This document shows positions 23,971 through 34,523 of a DNA stretch of 64,000 bases, in pieces (position 1 is the stretch's first letter; each line of letters starts with the position of its first letter). The notes under the pieces were generated by a model. The model ran no database searches. It was not told the DNA's origin and saw only the letters and a program-made list of their open reading frames with translations. The stretch is taken from NCBI GenBank assembly GCA_039583875.1, contig CM077159.1, positions 6,472,110 through 6,536,109 on the forward strand. Direction: 5' to 3'. This stretch comes from Platanthera guangdongensis (Eukaryota > Streptophyta > Magnoliopsida > Asparagales > Orchidaceae). The position numbers and the translations under genes were made by a program.

Positions 23971-25360
23971 TTATTCTCCTTCTCCTCTAGTTCTCCTCAT
24001 TTCCAAGAAATCTAGGCAGGTAGCCGTTGCGTGCCCTTCCTCCTCGTGGAAGTCACAATATGGCAACGCCACCTCCCCCCTGCCTTCCTTCCTGAGGGTT
24101 TCTTCTTCTCCCAGCTCCTGCTCCTCTTCCTCTCTCCCGGCCTCTTCCTCTGCCTCGGCCGATAACCATAGCCTGCTGTGTAGGGGGCAGGGGTGGTATA
24201 TGACCATACCCAAACCCTTGCTGGTGAAATCTTCCCGGTCCTCCTTGTTGGTTCCTCCCCCCGTGGGGAAATCCTCTACCTTGTCCTGGGGCAGGGCCTC
24301 CCTATTGCCTCCATCCCAGCTCTTGATATACCGATGCCCTCGACTCTTCTCTTCTCCTTGCCTCCTGCTGTCTCCCACCAGACTCCCTCGACTCCACCTC
24401 AGTAAGCCTTGCCATTTTTTTTGGGAAAGCGGGGTTTGCCGCCTCCATCGCTATTTCCTTTGCCACCTTCTCCATCAAGCCCTCAAAAGACAGCGGCGCC
24501 TTCCGGGTGATGCTCATTTTGAAGAACCCTTCCCGTAGTCCCACAGTAAAGGCCATCTGGAGGGCAAACCTCGGCACCTCCTGTATATCCAAGATCCCTT
24601 CTTGGAACCTATCCACGAACTGAGCCAGTGATTCATCTGGCCCCTGCTTAATCAAAAAGATCGACTCCGGGTTCCTCTTTCTCTTCTTAGAAGTGGAGAA
24701 CCGTAACTAGAAGCTCCTGCTTAGGTCCTCGAAGCAGTATATCGAGTCTGTCGGGAGCTGATGAAACCAATCTCTAGCTTTGTACTTTAAAGTAATGGCA
24801 AAAAGACGGCATTTAAACGCATCCGTCATGGGCCTGATCGAAATCGCGTCCTCGAACCATTGCAAGTGATGAAGGGGATCATCTTTCCCCATATAGTAGT
24901 TCATTTCGGGTTCCTGAAACCCTTCCGGGATGGGAGCTGACAGGATCAGCGCACAAAAAGGCGACCCTCTCGCCACCGGTCTCGCCGCCCCCACACGCGC
25001 GATGACCTCTCCTTTCGAGATGGTACTCGTCGGGCTTGGGAACAGCTCCCTTCCTGCCATGTCCCTCCCGCTTCCTTCCGCCATCACCTCCTTCCCCAGT
25101 CTCCTCCCCGGGGCATCTTCTCCCACTCGCACCGAGACGAGCTCTTCTTGCGGCGTGAGAGCAGGCAATTGAGGCAGTGGGGTTGAACAATCTCCCTGTT
25201 ACGAGATCCCTTGCAACAAATCCATGATCCCCTTGATTGAAGCCATAAACTCCTCTCTTCCGACAAATCTTCCCGGGTTATCCGACCCCTCTCCTTCTCC
25301 TTCTACGTGATCTCTCGCCATGTGGTTGCTCAAGGTTCTTCTCGGAGAGCTGCGGTTCAT
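23971..25360 (-). pseudogene. Tat gag (broken)
   Basis: A likely start is the ATG at 25358-25360, followed by a stop near 25200. The capsid region includes MNYYMGKDDPLHHLQWFEDAI and RDWFHQLPTDSI (24707-25168), then QFVDRFQEGILDI and MAFTVGLREGFF (24302-24655). A knuckle-like CDFHEEEGHATATC lies near 24010-24050. A stop separates the two capsid blocks, and a frame change occurs near 24380. After the knuckle the sequence soon reaches the RNase H block, so protease and RT are deleted. Confidence 0.82.
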
Positions 25361-25377
25361 GCTCACCGCACTAAAAA

Positions 25378-26060
25378 TGTTGGAACCAGCTTTCTAGTTG
25401 CTCCTAAAGTTCGAAACAGGATGCAGCAAACAGGTACTCTCCCTGTGCTATCCTCCTAACGAGAGTCGGAGACCTGAAAATAGACCGAGGGGTCTTAGTT
25501 TGGAGGTCACACCTCTTTCCCGGAAGAACTGAAAATCTTACCCTCCCTAGCCAATGTTGAGCTAGGTGCCTATGAGGAAGACAGTGGAAAGGTTCAACAC
25601 CCTCTCAGGCACCTTATCAATCTATTTATAGGCCTCTGAATCTGATCTACAAATATCACTTCCGAACTAACCTGGAATGACCAAAAAACCCTGGGTTGGG
25701 TCTGCCAATAGCCAAACTCCGCTATTCCGGAGGGCTATATGCAGACCCCCAGGGGTAGAAGTGTAAAATTACCTGGGGCACAAAGATAAAGTCCCGCTTT
25801 GGCGGCAAAAGGATAAAGACATCTTTTCTCCCATGCGGCGAGTGGGGAAGGTACTGCCGGGCGAGACGACCACCCTGTCTGTCTCGCTGGCCTCTCGGCC
25901 TGTTGGCTCTCTCGCCTCCTAGAATGATCTCGCCCTACTAGGAGGTCTCGCCCATTTCAGAGAATTACCCATCTCTCCTCCTACAGGTGGGCATCCTATC
26001 ATCCCGCTAGTCTTCGCTTCTCGCTCTTTGGACCTCCTCTCGCGAGTCCAAGGTTGTACA
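25378..26060 (-). mobile_element. Tat 5' LTR
   Basis: It begins TGTTGGAACC on the plus strand and ends GGTTGTACA at the edge of E2 homology (26061), about 683 bp. A TATA motif on the minus strand at 25621-25630 (TATAAATAGA) fits an LTR of this orientation. There is no partner LTR in the window, and I could not identify a clear primer site in the 17 bases before gag, so the inner boundary is approximate. Confidence 0.6.
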
Positions 26061-26343
26061 CATATTTAAAGTTCAGAAATTCAGCTCAAAGAAATTCTCC
26101 GAGCTCAGTTCAACGAAGTCTGAGCTCAGTTCAACAAACTCTGAGCTCAGCTCAAAGAAAGCTGTAAAACTCAGTTCAAAGATTATACAGTTCAAAATCT
26201 CTGAGCTCAGCTCGATGAACTCCGAGGTGAGCTCAACGAACTCTGAGCTGAGATCAACAAACTCTGAGCCCAGTTTGAAGAAAGCTTTAAGATTCAGTTT
26301 GACAATTTTCTTATTGTATGCAGACAGAATTATTTACACCTGG
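26061..26343 (+). mobile_element. E2 5' LTR, fragment 1 (between the Tat and Tekay-1 insertions)
   Basis: Closely matches 40140-40428, including the run of GAGCTC-containing repeats and TTATTTACAC at its end. The left edge coincides with the Tat LTR end, and the right edge with the TG of Tekay-1. The LTR continues at 37459. Confidence 0.88.
26339..26343. repeat. Left target-site duplication CCTGG of the Tekay-1 unit
   Basis: CCTGG precedes TGTAACGCCC at 26344 and recurs at 37459-37463. The undisturbed E2 LTR reads TTGG followed by CCGAATT at the corresponding place (near 40428). Confidence 0.8.
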
Positions 26344-26974
26344 TGTAACGCCCCCGATTTTCCAGTAATTTATTTAATTTCTTATTTGGCATATTTTGAC
26401 GTCAGAGCGTTATGTTAGCGCGTATTGGTCAGGTGGCGTTGTTAGAGCGTGCTTTTAGCTCTTTAGGTTCCCTGCGTGGCTTGGTGATGCCTGGCAGCAA
26501 GATTCCCTAGCGAGCCGGAGTCTGTTTGGTGACTCGGTGGAGCCTCTTGGGGAATGCTTGTGTTTTGGCTTCGGGAGTTTTGCCCGAGTTTTGCTCGTCG
26601 GATTTTGTTACCGACTTTGTCGCAGCGCGTTTGCGTTCGTTAGGTTTGACCGGACAAATTTTGGGATTTGCGTCGGGAGTGGGAAATTTTATATTAGGAA
26701 ATTATATCGGCTAATTTTAGACTTGCTCGTCAAGTTTCGTCGCGTTCCGAGCATTTTTGGAGCCTCGGCGCGCGATTGAAGTTTGTATGTTTTCGCGTAC
26801 GCCGTTAACTTTAGAAATTATTATCTCGAAAACAGTGCGTCGGAATTCGATTTCGACTTCGCCGTTGGATTCGTAGCGTCGTCATTCGCCTACGGTGCGA
26901 ATTTCGTTCGTTTCGGCGTGCGTTTGGCCCTCCGTAACCATATAAGTTTATCTTATTATAATAATTATATATAT

Positions 26975-27023
<49 letters not shown>

Positions 27024-29061
27024 AATAATTTTAAAAAAAAAAGAAATAAAAAAAAAATCGGTGAGAATGATTCAATCATTCTCACCGAAACCTGTGTTCG
27101 GTGAGAATTCTCACCGAATCCAGTGTTCGGTGAGAATTCTCACCGATCACTTAGGTTTTTTTTTAAATAATAATTATTAAGTATATTATATTATTATTAA
27201 TATTATATTATTATTATTATTATTATATAACTTAAAGAAGGCAATTCCTTCTTCTTCCCCGAACAGCAGCCCCCCCTGTGCGACTTTTTTTGCGAGTGCG
27301 AACCTTTCGTCCGCGAATTTTCCGGCGTTGGAAAGCTCTCGGCGAGAGCTTCGAGATCGTGGTAAGTTTTTCCCGTTTCGGTGATCGTTTCGCCATAGAT
27401 TTTTTCGGCCCTAACCCCGGTTGTCCGTTTTTTTCGTAGATCTCGTCTCCGCGTATCCCCTCTTGGACGGATCTACGTGGTGAAGTATTTTGGGTGACGT
27501 TTTCAAGGTCGATTTGAGGCAAGTGGATTTCTCCCCTCTTGCGTGCCTCCATGAGTTGCATTTTTTTGTTTTATTATTCTTTTCTCCTTGTCGTAGAATA
27601 GGTGAAATTGGAATGTTTCTAGTTTAGGGCTTGTAGTCGGCCCAAACTAGGAAGTTATCGGTTTTATTTTTTAGTTGTACTCGGCGGGTAGGGGGAAATA
27701 ACTCGGCGGGTAGGGGAAAATAAATCGGCGGGTAGGGGGAAATAATTCGGCGGGTTTTGGTTGTAGAACTTGGTAGTTTTAAGTGGTGTTGTCGGCTAGT
27801 TTTGGTGCCAAATCGTGGATCCTTAGCATGTGGTAGCTGGGTTTCTGAAGGAGTATGGTACCAGGGGAGTTTGAGCCGTGGCCACCACCATTCCCTCCTT
27901 TGGACATTTTGGGTTCCTGTAAGAGGTTGGAACTCTATGTGTGTGGACCCTGTGGCGGCCCCTTTAGTACTCTTGAGACACCTGAACCTGGTTGTTCGGT
28001 TGTGACTGTTCTTAGTCTCCGACACAGGTTTGGGATTTGTGCCAGTGCTAATGATTTACAAGTTTAGGACTGTTAGTTCCTTCTTACTGTTCATTTGATG
28101 CATATTGGTTTCCTTCTGTCTCTGCAGGCTTGAGCGGAGTTTGGTACGTTTCTGTACTTGTTGCATTTCTCTCACTTTACTGATTATTACACCTGCATTT
28201 TGTCCTCTTTTGGATTCTTTAGCTGAGTTTTTCGGCATTTACTCTTGCAGGGTTGGTAACCCTTTTTCTTTCTGTTCTTTTTATTCAATTATTATCTGAT
28301 GCTTCTTTGCCACTTGTTTCGTTATTTCTTGCTTAGGTGTTCTTCTTTTGAATGCCTCAGGTTCAGGTCTGTAGCCGGCTGTGCGGCTAGTTTCAGGAGT
28401 TTCTCTGTGGACTGCACTTTGGCAGTGTTTTCCTCGCTTGTCGAGGTAGTTCTTTAGCCTTGTAGTAGTACAGACATACATGCTCACCAGCGAGTTCGTG
28501 TCAGGTTGTTGACGCTCGTTGGTGATTTTCCTTTGTGATATTAAGTATTTGCTTAGCTGCTAATTTACCTATTTTGTGGTAGTTTCACTTGCTCTCTGGG
28601 AATGTTTTATGCTAGGTTGCTAGTTACTTTAAACCCTATAATAGAACTACTATATGTATTGCATGATCAGCATGTTTTATAAAAGCTCAATCTCTATTTT
28701 CCAAATGCGTAAAAAGATGGTTTTCCTTATAAATATTATAAATTGAAATCTAGGGTCTTGCATAGTGTAAGTTGTCCTCTTAGGACGCTTATGCGCTCTT
28801 TTAGGATGTTTAGCATAAATGAAGTATTTTTCCGCTACGTATAAAAATAGTTTTCAAACCGTGGACTATCTGATCCACTGAGCCGAGGGATACGGCCAAT
28901 TAATTTAAAAATCAGTTTTCTATTCATTTTAACTTATGATTTGAAGGTTTAGAGTGTTGCCTGAGCGTCAGCAGTTATCCCCTGCTTGACGTGGCATCAC
29001 AGCTCGTAGTTTTCTCGTGCTCTGATTTATTATTTTAAATGAGAAAATGCGGGATGTGACA
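26344..29061 (+). mobile_element. Tekay-1 5' LTR
   Basis: TGTAACGCCC...GGGATGTGACA, 2718 bp. It includes an AT dinucleotide tract (about 26970-27016), three palindromes (27058-27147) and four copies of a unit of about 20 bp, TCGGCGGGTAGGGGGAAATA (about 27680-27765). Relative to the right LTR it lacks 48 bp after CCGGCG (near 27325), with GGCG repeated at the edges. ORFs within it are not supported as genes. Confidence 0.93.
27058..27147. repeat. Three perfect or near-perfect palindromes in the Tekay-1 LTR
   Basis: 27058-27088 has 15-base arms around one C (core GGTGAGAATGATT). 27097-27118 is a 22-base perfect palindrome with core CGGTGAGAATTCTCACCG. 27126-27147 repeats it with one end mismatch. 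The right LTR carries the same three from 35218. Confidence 0.95.
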
Positions 29062-29063
29062 GT

Positions 29064-29075
29064 TGGTATCAGAGG
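29064..29075 (+). other. Primer binding site of Tekay-1
   Basis: TGGTATCAGAGG lies two bases after the LTR end, complementary to initiator tRNA-Met with one terminal mismatch. Confidence 0.88.
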
Positions 29076-29220
29076 GAGGTTGCTTGACAAATTGTCGGGC
29101 AACCTGTCCCTGTAAGTGTTAGGTGTTTAGAGTCATATCATACACACACCGATATGTCATCAGCACGTCTTGGCTGAAGCACGAACACTACACTCATAGC
29201 ATGACATGAAGTATACGAGG

Positions 29221-29391
29221 CATATTATGTAGTATGGGATGCATACTATGTGTTTGTATATGGATCCACCATAGGAGGCAACATGTGAGGGTTATGTAGT
29301 ATGGGATGCATAACCTCACCACATGAATGCGGCTAGCACGTTTTCTTTTTCGTTGCATGGGAATGTTATGTAGTATGGGATGCATAACATT
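29221..29391 (+). ncRNA. Three leader stem-loops with a common 12-nt loop (structured RNA candidate)
   Basis: The loop TAGTATGGGATG occurs at 29230-29241, 29297-29308 and 29371-29382. The stems differ: CATATTATG/CATACTATG, GTGAGGGTTATG/CATAACCTCAC and AATGTTATG/CATAACATT. All lie in the untranslated leader between the primer site and gag. The decayed Tekay-2 keeps three counterparts in the same place. This is a candidate packaging, dimerisation or translation element; the function is inference. Confidence 0.7.
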
Positions 29392-29746
29392 TTCATGTGT
29401 ACGCCGCTCATAACATGCATTAGGGCCTTTTTAGAATGCATAGCACAATCATGCATAGCATAACATTGCATAAGCACAACGTGCCAAGCTAAAGATTTGC
29501 AGGATGACATGTGTACATACATGATTTTGAGTCAAAAAGAATATAAATTCATGCATTCCCGATCTAGGCACAAGAGTTAGTTGGATGATAGTGAATCATC
29601 GTAGGATAAGCATATCATAATTACAAAAAAAATCCCAGAGCAAGTTAGCAGCATGAGCAAGTACTTAAGTATGTATTGTTTGTACTATGTGTTTGGTTCT
29701 AGTGGGTGGGCTAGGTGTCTAATTAGTGTTTTGTTGTTCCATTAGA

Positions 29747-30976
29747 ATGTCGAGGCGTCCTTCGACAAGGTTGACTCCCCAGTCAGAGGGAGAATCTTCA
29801 GGTGCGCAGAGCAGCGCAGTGATAGAAGGTCTGAGACAAAGCAATGAAGCCTTGTCAAAGCAAGTAGGGGATTTGCAGTCTCAGGTCCAGTCCTTGTTAG
29901 CGGTCGTGGCAGGGCAGATTCCGAGAGTTCAGGACCCTGTGGTGGGTCAAGCTGTCCCTGTTCCCCCCGCTCCTCTGGTGCCTCCGGTCGTGGTGCCACC
30001 AGAGATGACCTTTATTTCTCAGTTTCAGCGACTTAGGCCTCCGGCGTATGATGGCAAGGCAGATTTCATGGTCTTAGACGATTGGATGATATCAATCGAG
30101 GAGATGTTCTCATACTCCGGGATCACTGATGATCAGAAAGTGATGTTAGCCGCATATCAGCTCAAAGGGTTGGCAAAGGGCTGGTGGCTGAGGGAGAAAG
30201 AAGGTCTGAAGGACGGGTGTTCCTGGGAGTCCTTTAAGGTGCTAATTCTGAGCAAGTTTCTGCCATCGGTCGAGAGGGACCGTCTGATGAATGATTTCCT
30301 GCACTTAAAGCAGAGGCAGCTCACGGTTAGTGAGTATGAAATCGAGTTTAGTAAGCTAAGCCGACTTGCCCCAGACTTGGTGAGTTCCGACGAAAATAGA
30401 AGCAAGCGATTTCTGGCTGGGCTAAGGAGTGATGTCCAGCAATTAGCAAGTGCCTATGCGACCTCAAGTTATGCTGGAATGGTGGAGGCTGGCTTAAAGG
30501 TAGAGGCAATTGATAACGCCAAGAATCGAGGTCAACAACTGAGAAAGGATAAAAGAAAGTCTGATGAGGGTAAGAGTACTCAGGTCCCTGACGCTGCTCC
30601 GAGGAAGAGAAACAAAGAGGTATGCAGTTTCTGTGGCCGACCGGGCCATCCATTGGAAAGATGTTATCAAAGGTTAGGAGCTCAAAAGAAAGAGCAGATT
30701 CATGCGATCCAAGGTGTCCAAAAGAAAGATTTGCTTTGTTCGGTATGCAAGAAGCCGGGGCACGATGATGCCCATTGCTGGAAGAAGACTAGAAGTTGTT
30801 TCTTGTGCGGTCAAGTGGGTCATCTCAAGTATCAGTGCCCGCAAGCTCAGCTTACTCTGCAGCCAGTTCCTCTTCAGGCCTTGCCGCCGCCGCAGCGAGT
30901 GGACAAGGGGAAAGGAAAGTTGAACGTGGTCTCTATGGACGAAGCTCAGACGTCCATGCAAGTGATATCAGGTTAG
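29747..30976 (+). CDS. Tekay-1 Gag
   Basis: The Gag protein is 409 residues from the ATG at 29747; an alternative frame extension to 29726 lacks an ATG. A Ser/Gln-rich N-terminus and short coiled coil (about residues 30-60) precede the retrotransposon Gag domain (AYQLKGLAKGWWL, FKVLILSKFLP, LTVSEYEIEFSKLSRLAP, about residues 135-215). A basic linker is followed by three zinc knuckles: CSFCGRPGHPLERC, CSVCKKPGHDDAHC and CFLCGQVGHLKYQC (about residues 293-365). It assembles the virus-like particle and binds the RNA. The stop at 30974-30976 lies just inside a predicted intron (30972-31056), so unspliced RNA makes Gag alone. Confidence 0.93.
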   Translation: MSRRPSTRLTPQSEGESSGAQSSAVIEGLRQSNEALSKQVGDLQSQVQSLLAVVAGQIPRVQDPVVGQAVPVPPAPLVPPVVVPPEMTFISQFQRLRPPAYDGKADFMVLDDWMISIEEMFSYSGITDDQKVMLAAYQLKGLAKGWWLREKEGLKDGCSWESFKVLILSKFLPSVERDRLMNDFLHLKQRQLTVSEYEIEFSKLSRLAPDLVSSDENRSKRFLAGLRSDVQQLASAYATSSYAGMVEAGLKVEAIDNAKNRGQQLRKDKRKSDEGKSTQVPDAAPRKRNKEVCSFCGRPGHPLERCYQRLGAQKKEQIHAIQGVQKKDLLCSVCKKPGHDDAHCWKKTRSCFLCGQVGHLKYQCPQAQLTLQPVPLQALPPPQRVDKGKGKLNVVSMDEAQTSMQVISG

Positions 30977-31056
30977 ATTCTTCCCTAGTTCTAATGTTTA
31001 GCTCATAGTTATAGTTTTGAGCGTTCGCTTCCTTAGTCGCGTGTGCAATTTTATAG
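30972..31056 (+). other. Predicted 85-nt intron between Tekay-1 gag and pol
   Basis: The donor CAG|GTTAGA is at 30972 and the acceptor TTTTATAG|G ends at 31056. A CTAAT branch-like motif occurs near 30990, and the interval is T-rich. Removal joins the first base of a gag codon to the next two bases of the pol frame, giving a continuous reading frame. Tekay-2 has the homologous interval at 40657-40738 with the acceptor kept and the donor changed to AT. Confidence 0.7.
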
Positions 31057-34000
31057 GACGATTTAAGGTAAAGAACCGCTGGGCGCGTGTTCTGTTCGAT
31101 TCCGGCGCTACCCACTCATTTGTGGCTAGGGCCTTCGTAGAGCGTTACCGGTTGGATCTCGATCGTGTTGGTGATGCGTTCTGTGTCAAGTTTCCTTCAG
31201 GCGAATCTGTAGTTTCGGACCAGGGTATTCAGAGTTGTCCAATTTTGTTAGGCGATTTCCTCGCGTTTGCTGATTTGAAGCTGTTGGATCTGGAAGACTT
31301 CGATGTGATCCTAGGCATGGATTGGTTGTCCAGATATGATGCTGTGATCCAATACAAGGGTAAACGCTTGGACTTCAGGATGGACAACGGTCAGCCCGGG
31401 AGTGTTTACGGTTATCCGCGCCAGGATTCTCCGACTATATCGGCGGTATGTGCTCGGAAGCTTGTAGATTCCGGATGTTTTGCTTGTTTGGTTTCGGTTT
31501 TAGAAACCAATGTTAGTTTGCCGTGTTTGGAGGAGATCCCGGTGGTTCGTGATTATCCTGATGTCTTTCCAGCTAATCTTCCTGGTCTCCCGCCTGATCG
31601 AGACGTGGAGTTTGTTATAGATTTGGAGTCGGGTACGTGTCCTATTGCCAAGGCGCCTTACCGGATGGCCCCACGCGAACTGGAGGAGTTGCGTATCCAG
31701 TTAGACGAGTTGCTTGAGAACGGATTTATAAGGCCGAGTTCTTCGCCTTGGGGTGTTCCCGTTTTGTTCGTCAAGAAAAAGGATGGATCGATGAGGTTGT
31801 GCATCGATTATAGAGAACTAAATAAGGTAACGATCAAGAATAGGTATCCGTTGCCAAGGATAGATGATTTGTTTGATCAACTGCGAGGCAGCGCCGTGTT
31901 CTCTAAGATTGACCTTCGTTCGGGCTACCACCAGTTAAGGATCCGTGAATCAGATATCCCGCGGACTGCCTTCCGTTCCAGACATGGTCATTATGAATTT
32001 TTGGTGATGTCGTTCGGTTTGACCAACGCACCTTCTGCTTTCATGGACATGATGAACAGGGTCTTCAAGGACTTTCTGGACAAGTTTGTGGTCGTATTTA
32101 TAGACGATGTGTTGGTGTATTCACGCAATGTTGAGGAGCATGACCAACATTTGCGTCTAGTTTTATCTGCCTTGAGGGACCATAAGTTGTTCGCCAAGCT
32201 AATTAAATGCGAGTTCTGGTTGCCTCAGGTTTCTTTCCTGGGTCATGTGGTTAACAAGGACGGAATCTCTGTCGACCCAGAAAAGATAGCCGCAGTTATG
32301 GAATGGACGAGGACTGCCACACCCAAGGAAATAAGAAGCTTCCTAGGGTTGGCTGGCTACTATAGAAGATTCGTAGAAGGTTTCTCTACGTTATCTGCGC
32401 CATTGACTAAGCTGACTCAGAAGAATACAGCATTTGTGTGGAGCGATAAGTGCGAAGAAGCGTTCCAAGAGCTAAAGAATAGACTGTGCACTGCTCCGAT
32501 ATTGACATTGCCTACGGAAGGATTAGACTATGCCGTTTACGTGGACGCTTCCCACGTGGGTCTTGGTTGTGTGCTGATGCAAGAAGGAAAAGTGATTGCG
32601 TATGGGTCAAGACAGCTTAAGATTCATGAAAGGAACTACCCTACGCATGACTTGGAATTCGCAGCAGTTATTTATGCATTGAAATTATGGAGACACTTGT
32701 TGTATGGCGCGCAGTGCAAGATTTATACAGATCATAAGAGTTTGAAGTACGTTTTCACTCAAAAGGAGTTAAACTTGCGCCAGCGCAGATGGTTAGAGTA
32801 TGTGGCTGATTATGAAGTGGAGATCCTATACCATTCGGGTAAGGCTAATGTGGTAGCCGACGCCTTAAGCAGGAAGACAGGGAAAATTTTCAATCTCTCC
32901 ACTGAGTTGTTGGTAGAAGAGTTTCTTTTAATGGATATTTCAGTTGGTAGATGTGACTCGCCAAGCAGTTTGGAAGTGTCTGAGCCTTCATGTATTTCTC
33001 TTACGAGGCTTCATCAAAAGGACGATCCTGATCTACTGCAACTTCATAATAGAACTGAGAAGGGGGAGCTGCCTGACTTTTCGATCGATGATGCGGGTAC
33101 TCTAAAGTACCGCGGTAGATTTTGCGTCCCCAATTTTCGAGATATTCGAGATAAGTTGTGCAGTGAGGCACACGGTTCAAGTGTGGCCTACCATCCAGGA
33201 TCTACAAAAATGTATAAGGACTTGAAACAGATTGCCTGGTGGATTGGGATGAAGGGTGACATTGCAAGGTTTGTGTCAGAATGCTTTACGTGCAAAAGAG
33301 TTAAGGCTGATCATGGAAGGCCTGGTGGAAAGTTAGCGCCTTTAGAGATTCCAACTTGGAAGTGGGAGAGTATCTCAATGGATTTCATTACTGGTTTGCC
33401 GAGATCTCCCCGAGGGCATGACTCTGTTTGGGTAATTGTTGATAGGTTAACAAAGTGTGCATACTTCGTACCCTTTCAGATTGGTTACTCGATGAAAAAG
33501 ATAGCGGAGCTATATTTGAATGAAGTTATCAGGTTACATGGAGTACCCGTAAGTATAGTATCAGATCGAGACTCCAGGTTTACGTCTCGTTTCTGGAAGA
33601 GCCTTCAAGAAGGATTGGGAACTGACTTGAGATATTCTACCGCATATCATCCACAGACCAATGGTCAAACGGAGCGTGTTAATCAGATTGTGGAAGATAT
33701 GATCCGTTGTTATATATTAGACCACGGAGGAGCGTGGGATGAATGCTTGAGGTTGATGGAGTTCGCATACAATAACAGTTATCAAGAGAGTCTGCAAATG
33801 GCTCCTTTCGAAGCGCTATATGGAAGACGATGTAGAACTCCTCTGTTTTGGGCTGAGGTTGGTGAGAGGCCGATGTTAGGTCCAGATGCCTTAGAAGAAA
33901 TGGAAGTCTCTGTTAAGCTTATTCGAGAGAAGCTTCGGATAGCTCAAGAGCGGTACGAGAAGAACGCCAATCGGCGTAGGTCCGTTTTGGAATTTTCTGT

Positions 34001-34415
34001 GGGGGACATGGTATTCCTTAAGGTTTCCCCGATGGTTGGAGTGAAGAGGTTCGGTAAGAACCATAAGTTGGACCCAAGGTATGTGGGACCATTTGAAATT
34101 GTGGAGCGGATTGGTGTGTCAGCCTACAAGTTGAAATTGCCCGCAAATTTTCCTGGCGTGCACAATGTTTTTCACGTGAGCCAACTGCGGAGGTGTGTGC
34201 TAAGTGACAGACAAGTGCTGGATGCAGTGCCCCAGTTGGAGCCTAACCTTTCCTACGTGGAAGTTCCTATCCGTGTTTTGGATGTGCAAGATCGAGTGTT
34301 GCGGAAAAAGACAATACCGATGGTAAAGATTCTGTGGAGAAACCAAGACGTGGAGAGCGCGACTTGGGAGCTGGAGTCAGCTATGAGGGAGGCGCATCCT
34401 CATTTGTTCTCCTAG
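31057..34415 (+). CDS. Tekay-1 Pol: protease, RT, RNase H, integrase, chromodomain
   Basis: The frame is open from about 31017 to 34415 with no early ATG; 31057 is used as the start of the second exon. The aspartic protease has [11 protein letters not shown] (Asp codon at 31098). RT has CIDYRELNK and the catalytic FIDDVLVYS (32094-32120). RNase H starts near [11 protein letters not shown] (about 32535). The integrase zinc region ([15 protein letters not shown], 33180-33300) and DDE core have all acidic residues: MDFITGL (near 33375), SDRDSRF (near 33556) and NGQTERVNQ (Glu codon 33672-33674). The C-terminal chromodomain ([29 protein letters not shown]) would direct insertion to heterochromatin. 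I see no defect. Expression without splicing would require another mechanism because it is out of frame with gag. Confidence 0.93.
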
Positions 34416-34507
34416 TTGTGCTCGGTAAGCATTCGATAACCCTTGGTTATTTTCTTTTCCTCTTTGGTAGAATTGTTTTATGCGTAAAGTTTCGGGACGA
34501 AACTTTC

Positions 34508-34523
34508 TTTTAGGGGGAGTGAC
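34508..34523 (+). other. Polypurine tract of Tekay-1
   Basis: TTTTAGGGGGAGTGAC lies directly before the TG of the 3' LTR at 34524. Confidence 0.88.

Larger units (their letters stand above)
20200..26060 (-). mobile_element. Tat-lineage Ty3/gypsy element lacking protease and RT, 3' end outside the window
   Basis: Minus-strand order is LTR (25378-26060), gag (25360 to about 23971), a first degenerate RNase H fragment, a second archaeal-type RNase H (23041-23847), integrase (about 22900-21834) and an 86-bp tandem array. The extra RNase H is diagnostic of the Tat clade. No protease or RT is present between gag and RNase H. The left end joins the Athila LTR, so the 3' LTR is probably beyond the window. 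On the right, E2 LTR sequence begins at 26061. The bases 20200-20640 hold no recognisable gene. Confidence 0.82.

Noticed and set aside
23809..24538. Plus-strand ORFs opposite Tat gag
   Set aside because: Shadow frames of the minus-strand gag, with Ser/Leu/Pro-rich composition typical of antisense translation.
27232..28238. Several 60-133 codon ORFs in both Tekay-1 LTRs (for example 27624-28025 and 35825-36226)
   Set aside because: They are duplicated because the LTR is duplicated, lack recognisable domains, and lie in regulatory LTR sequence.
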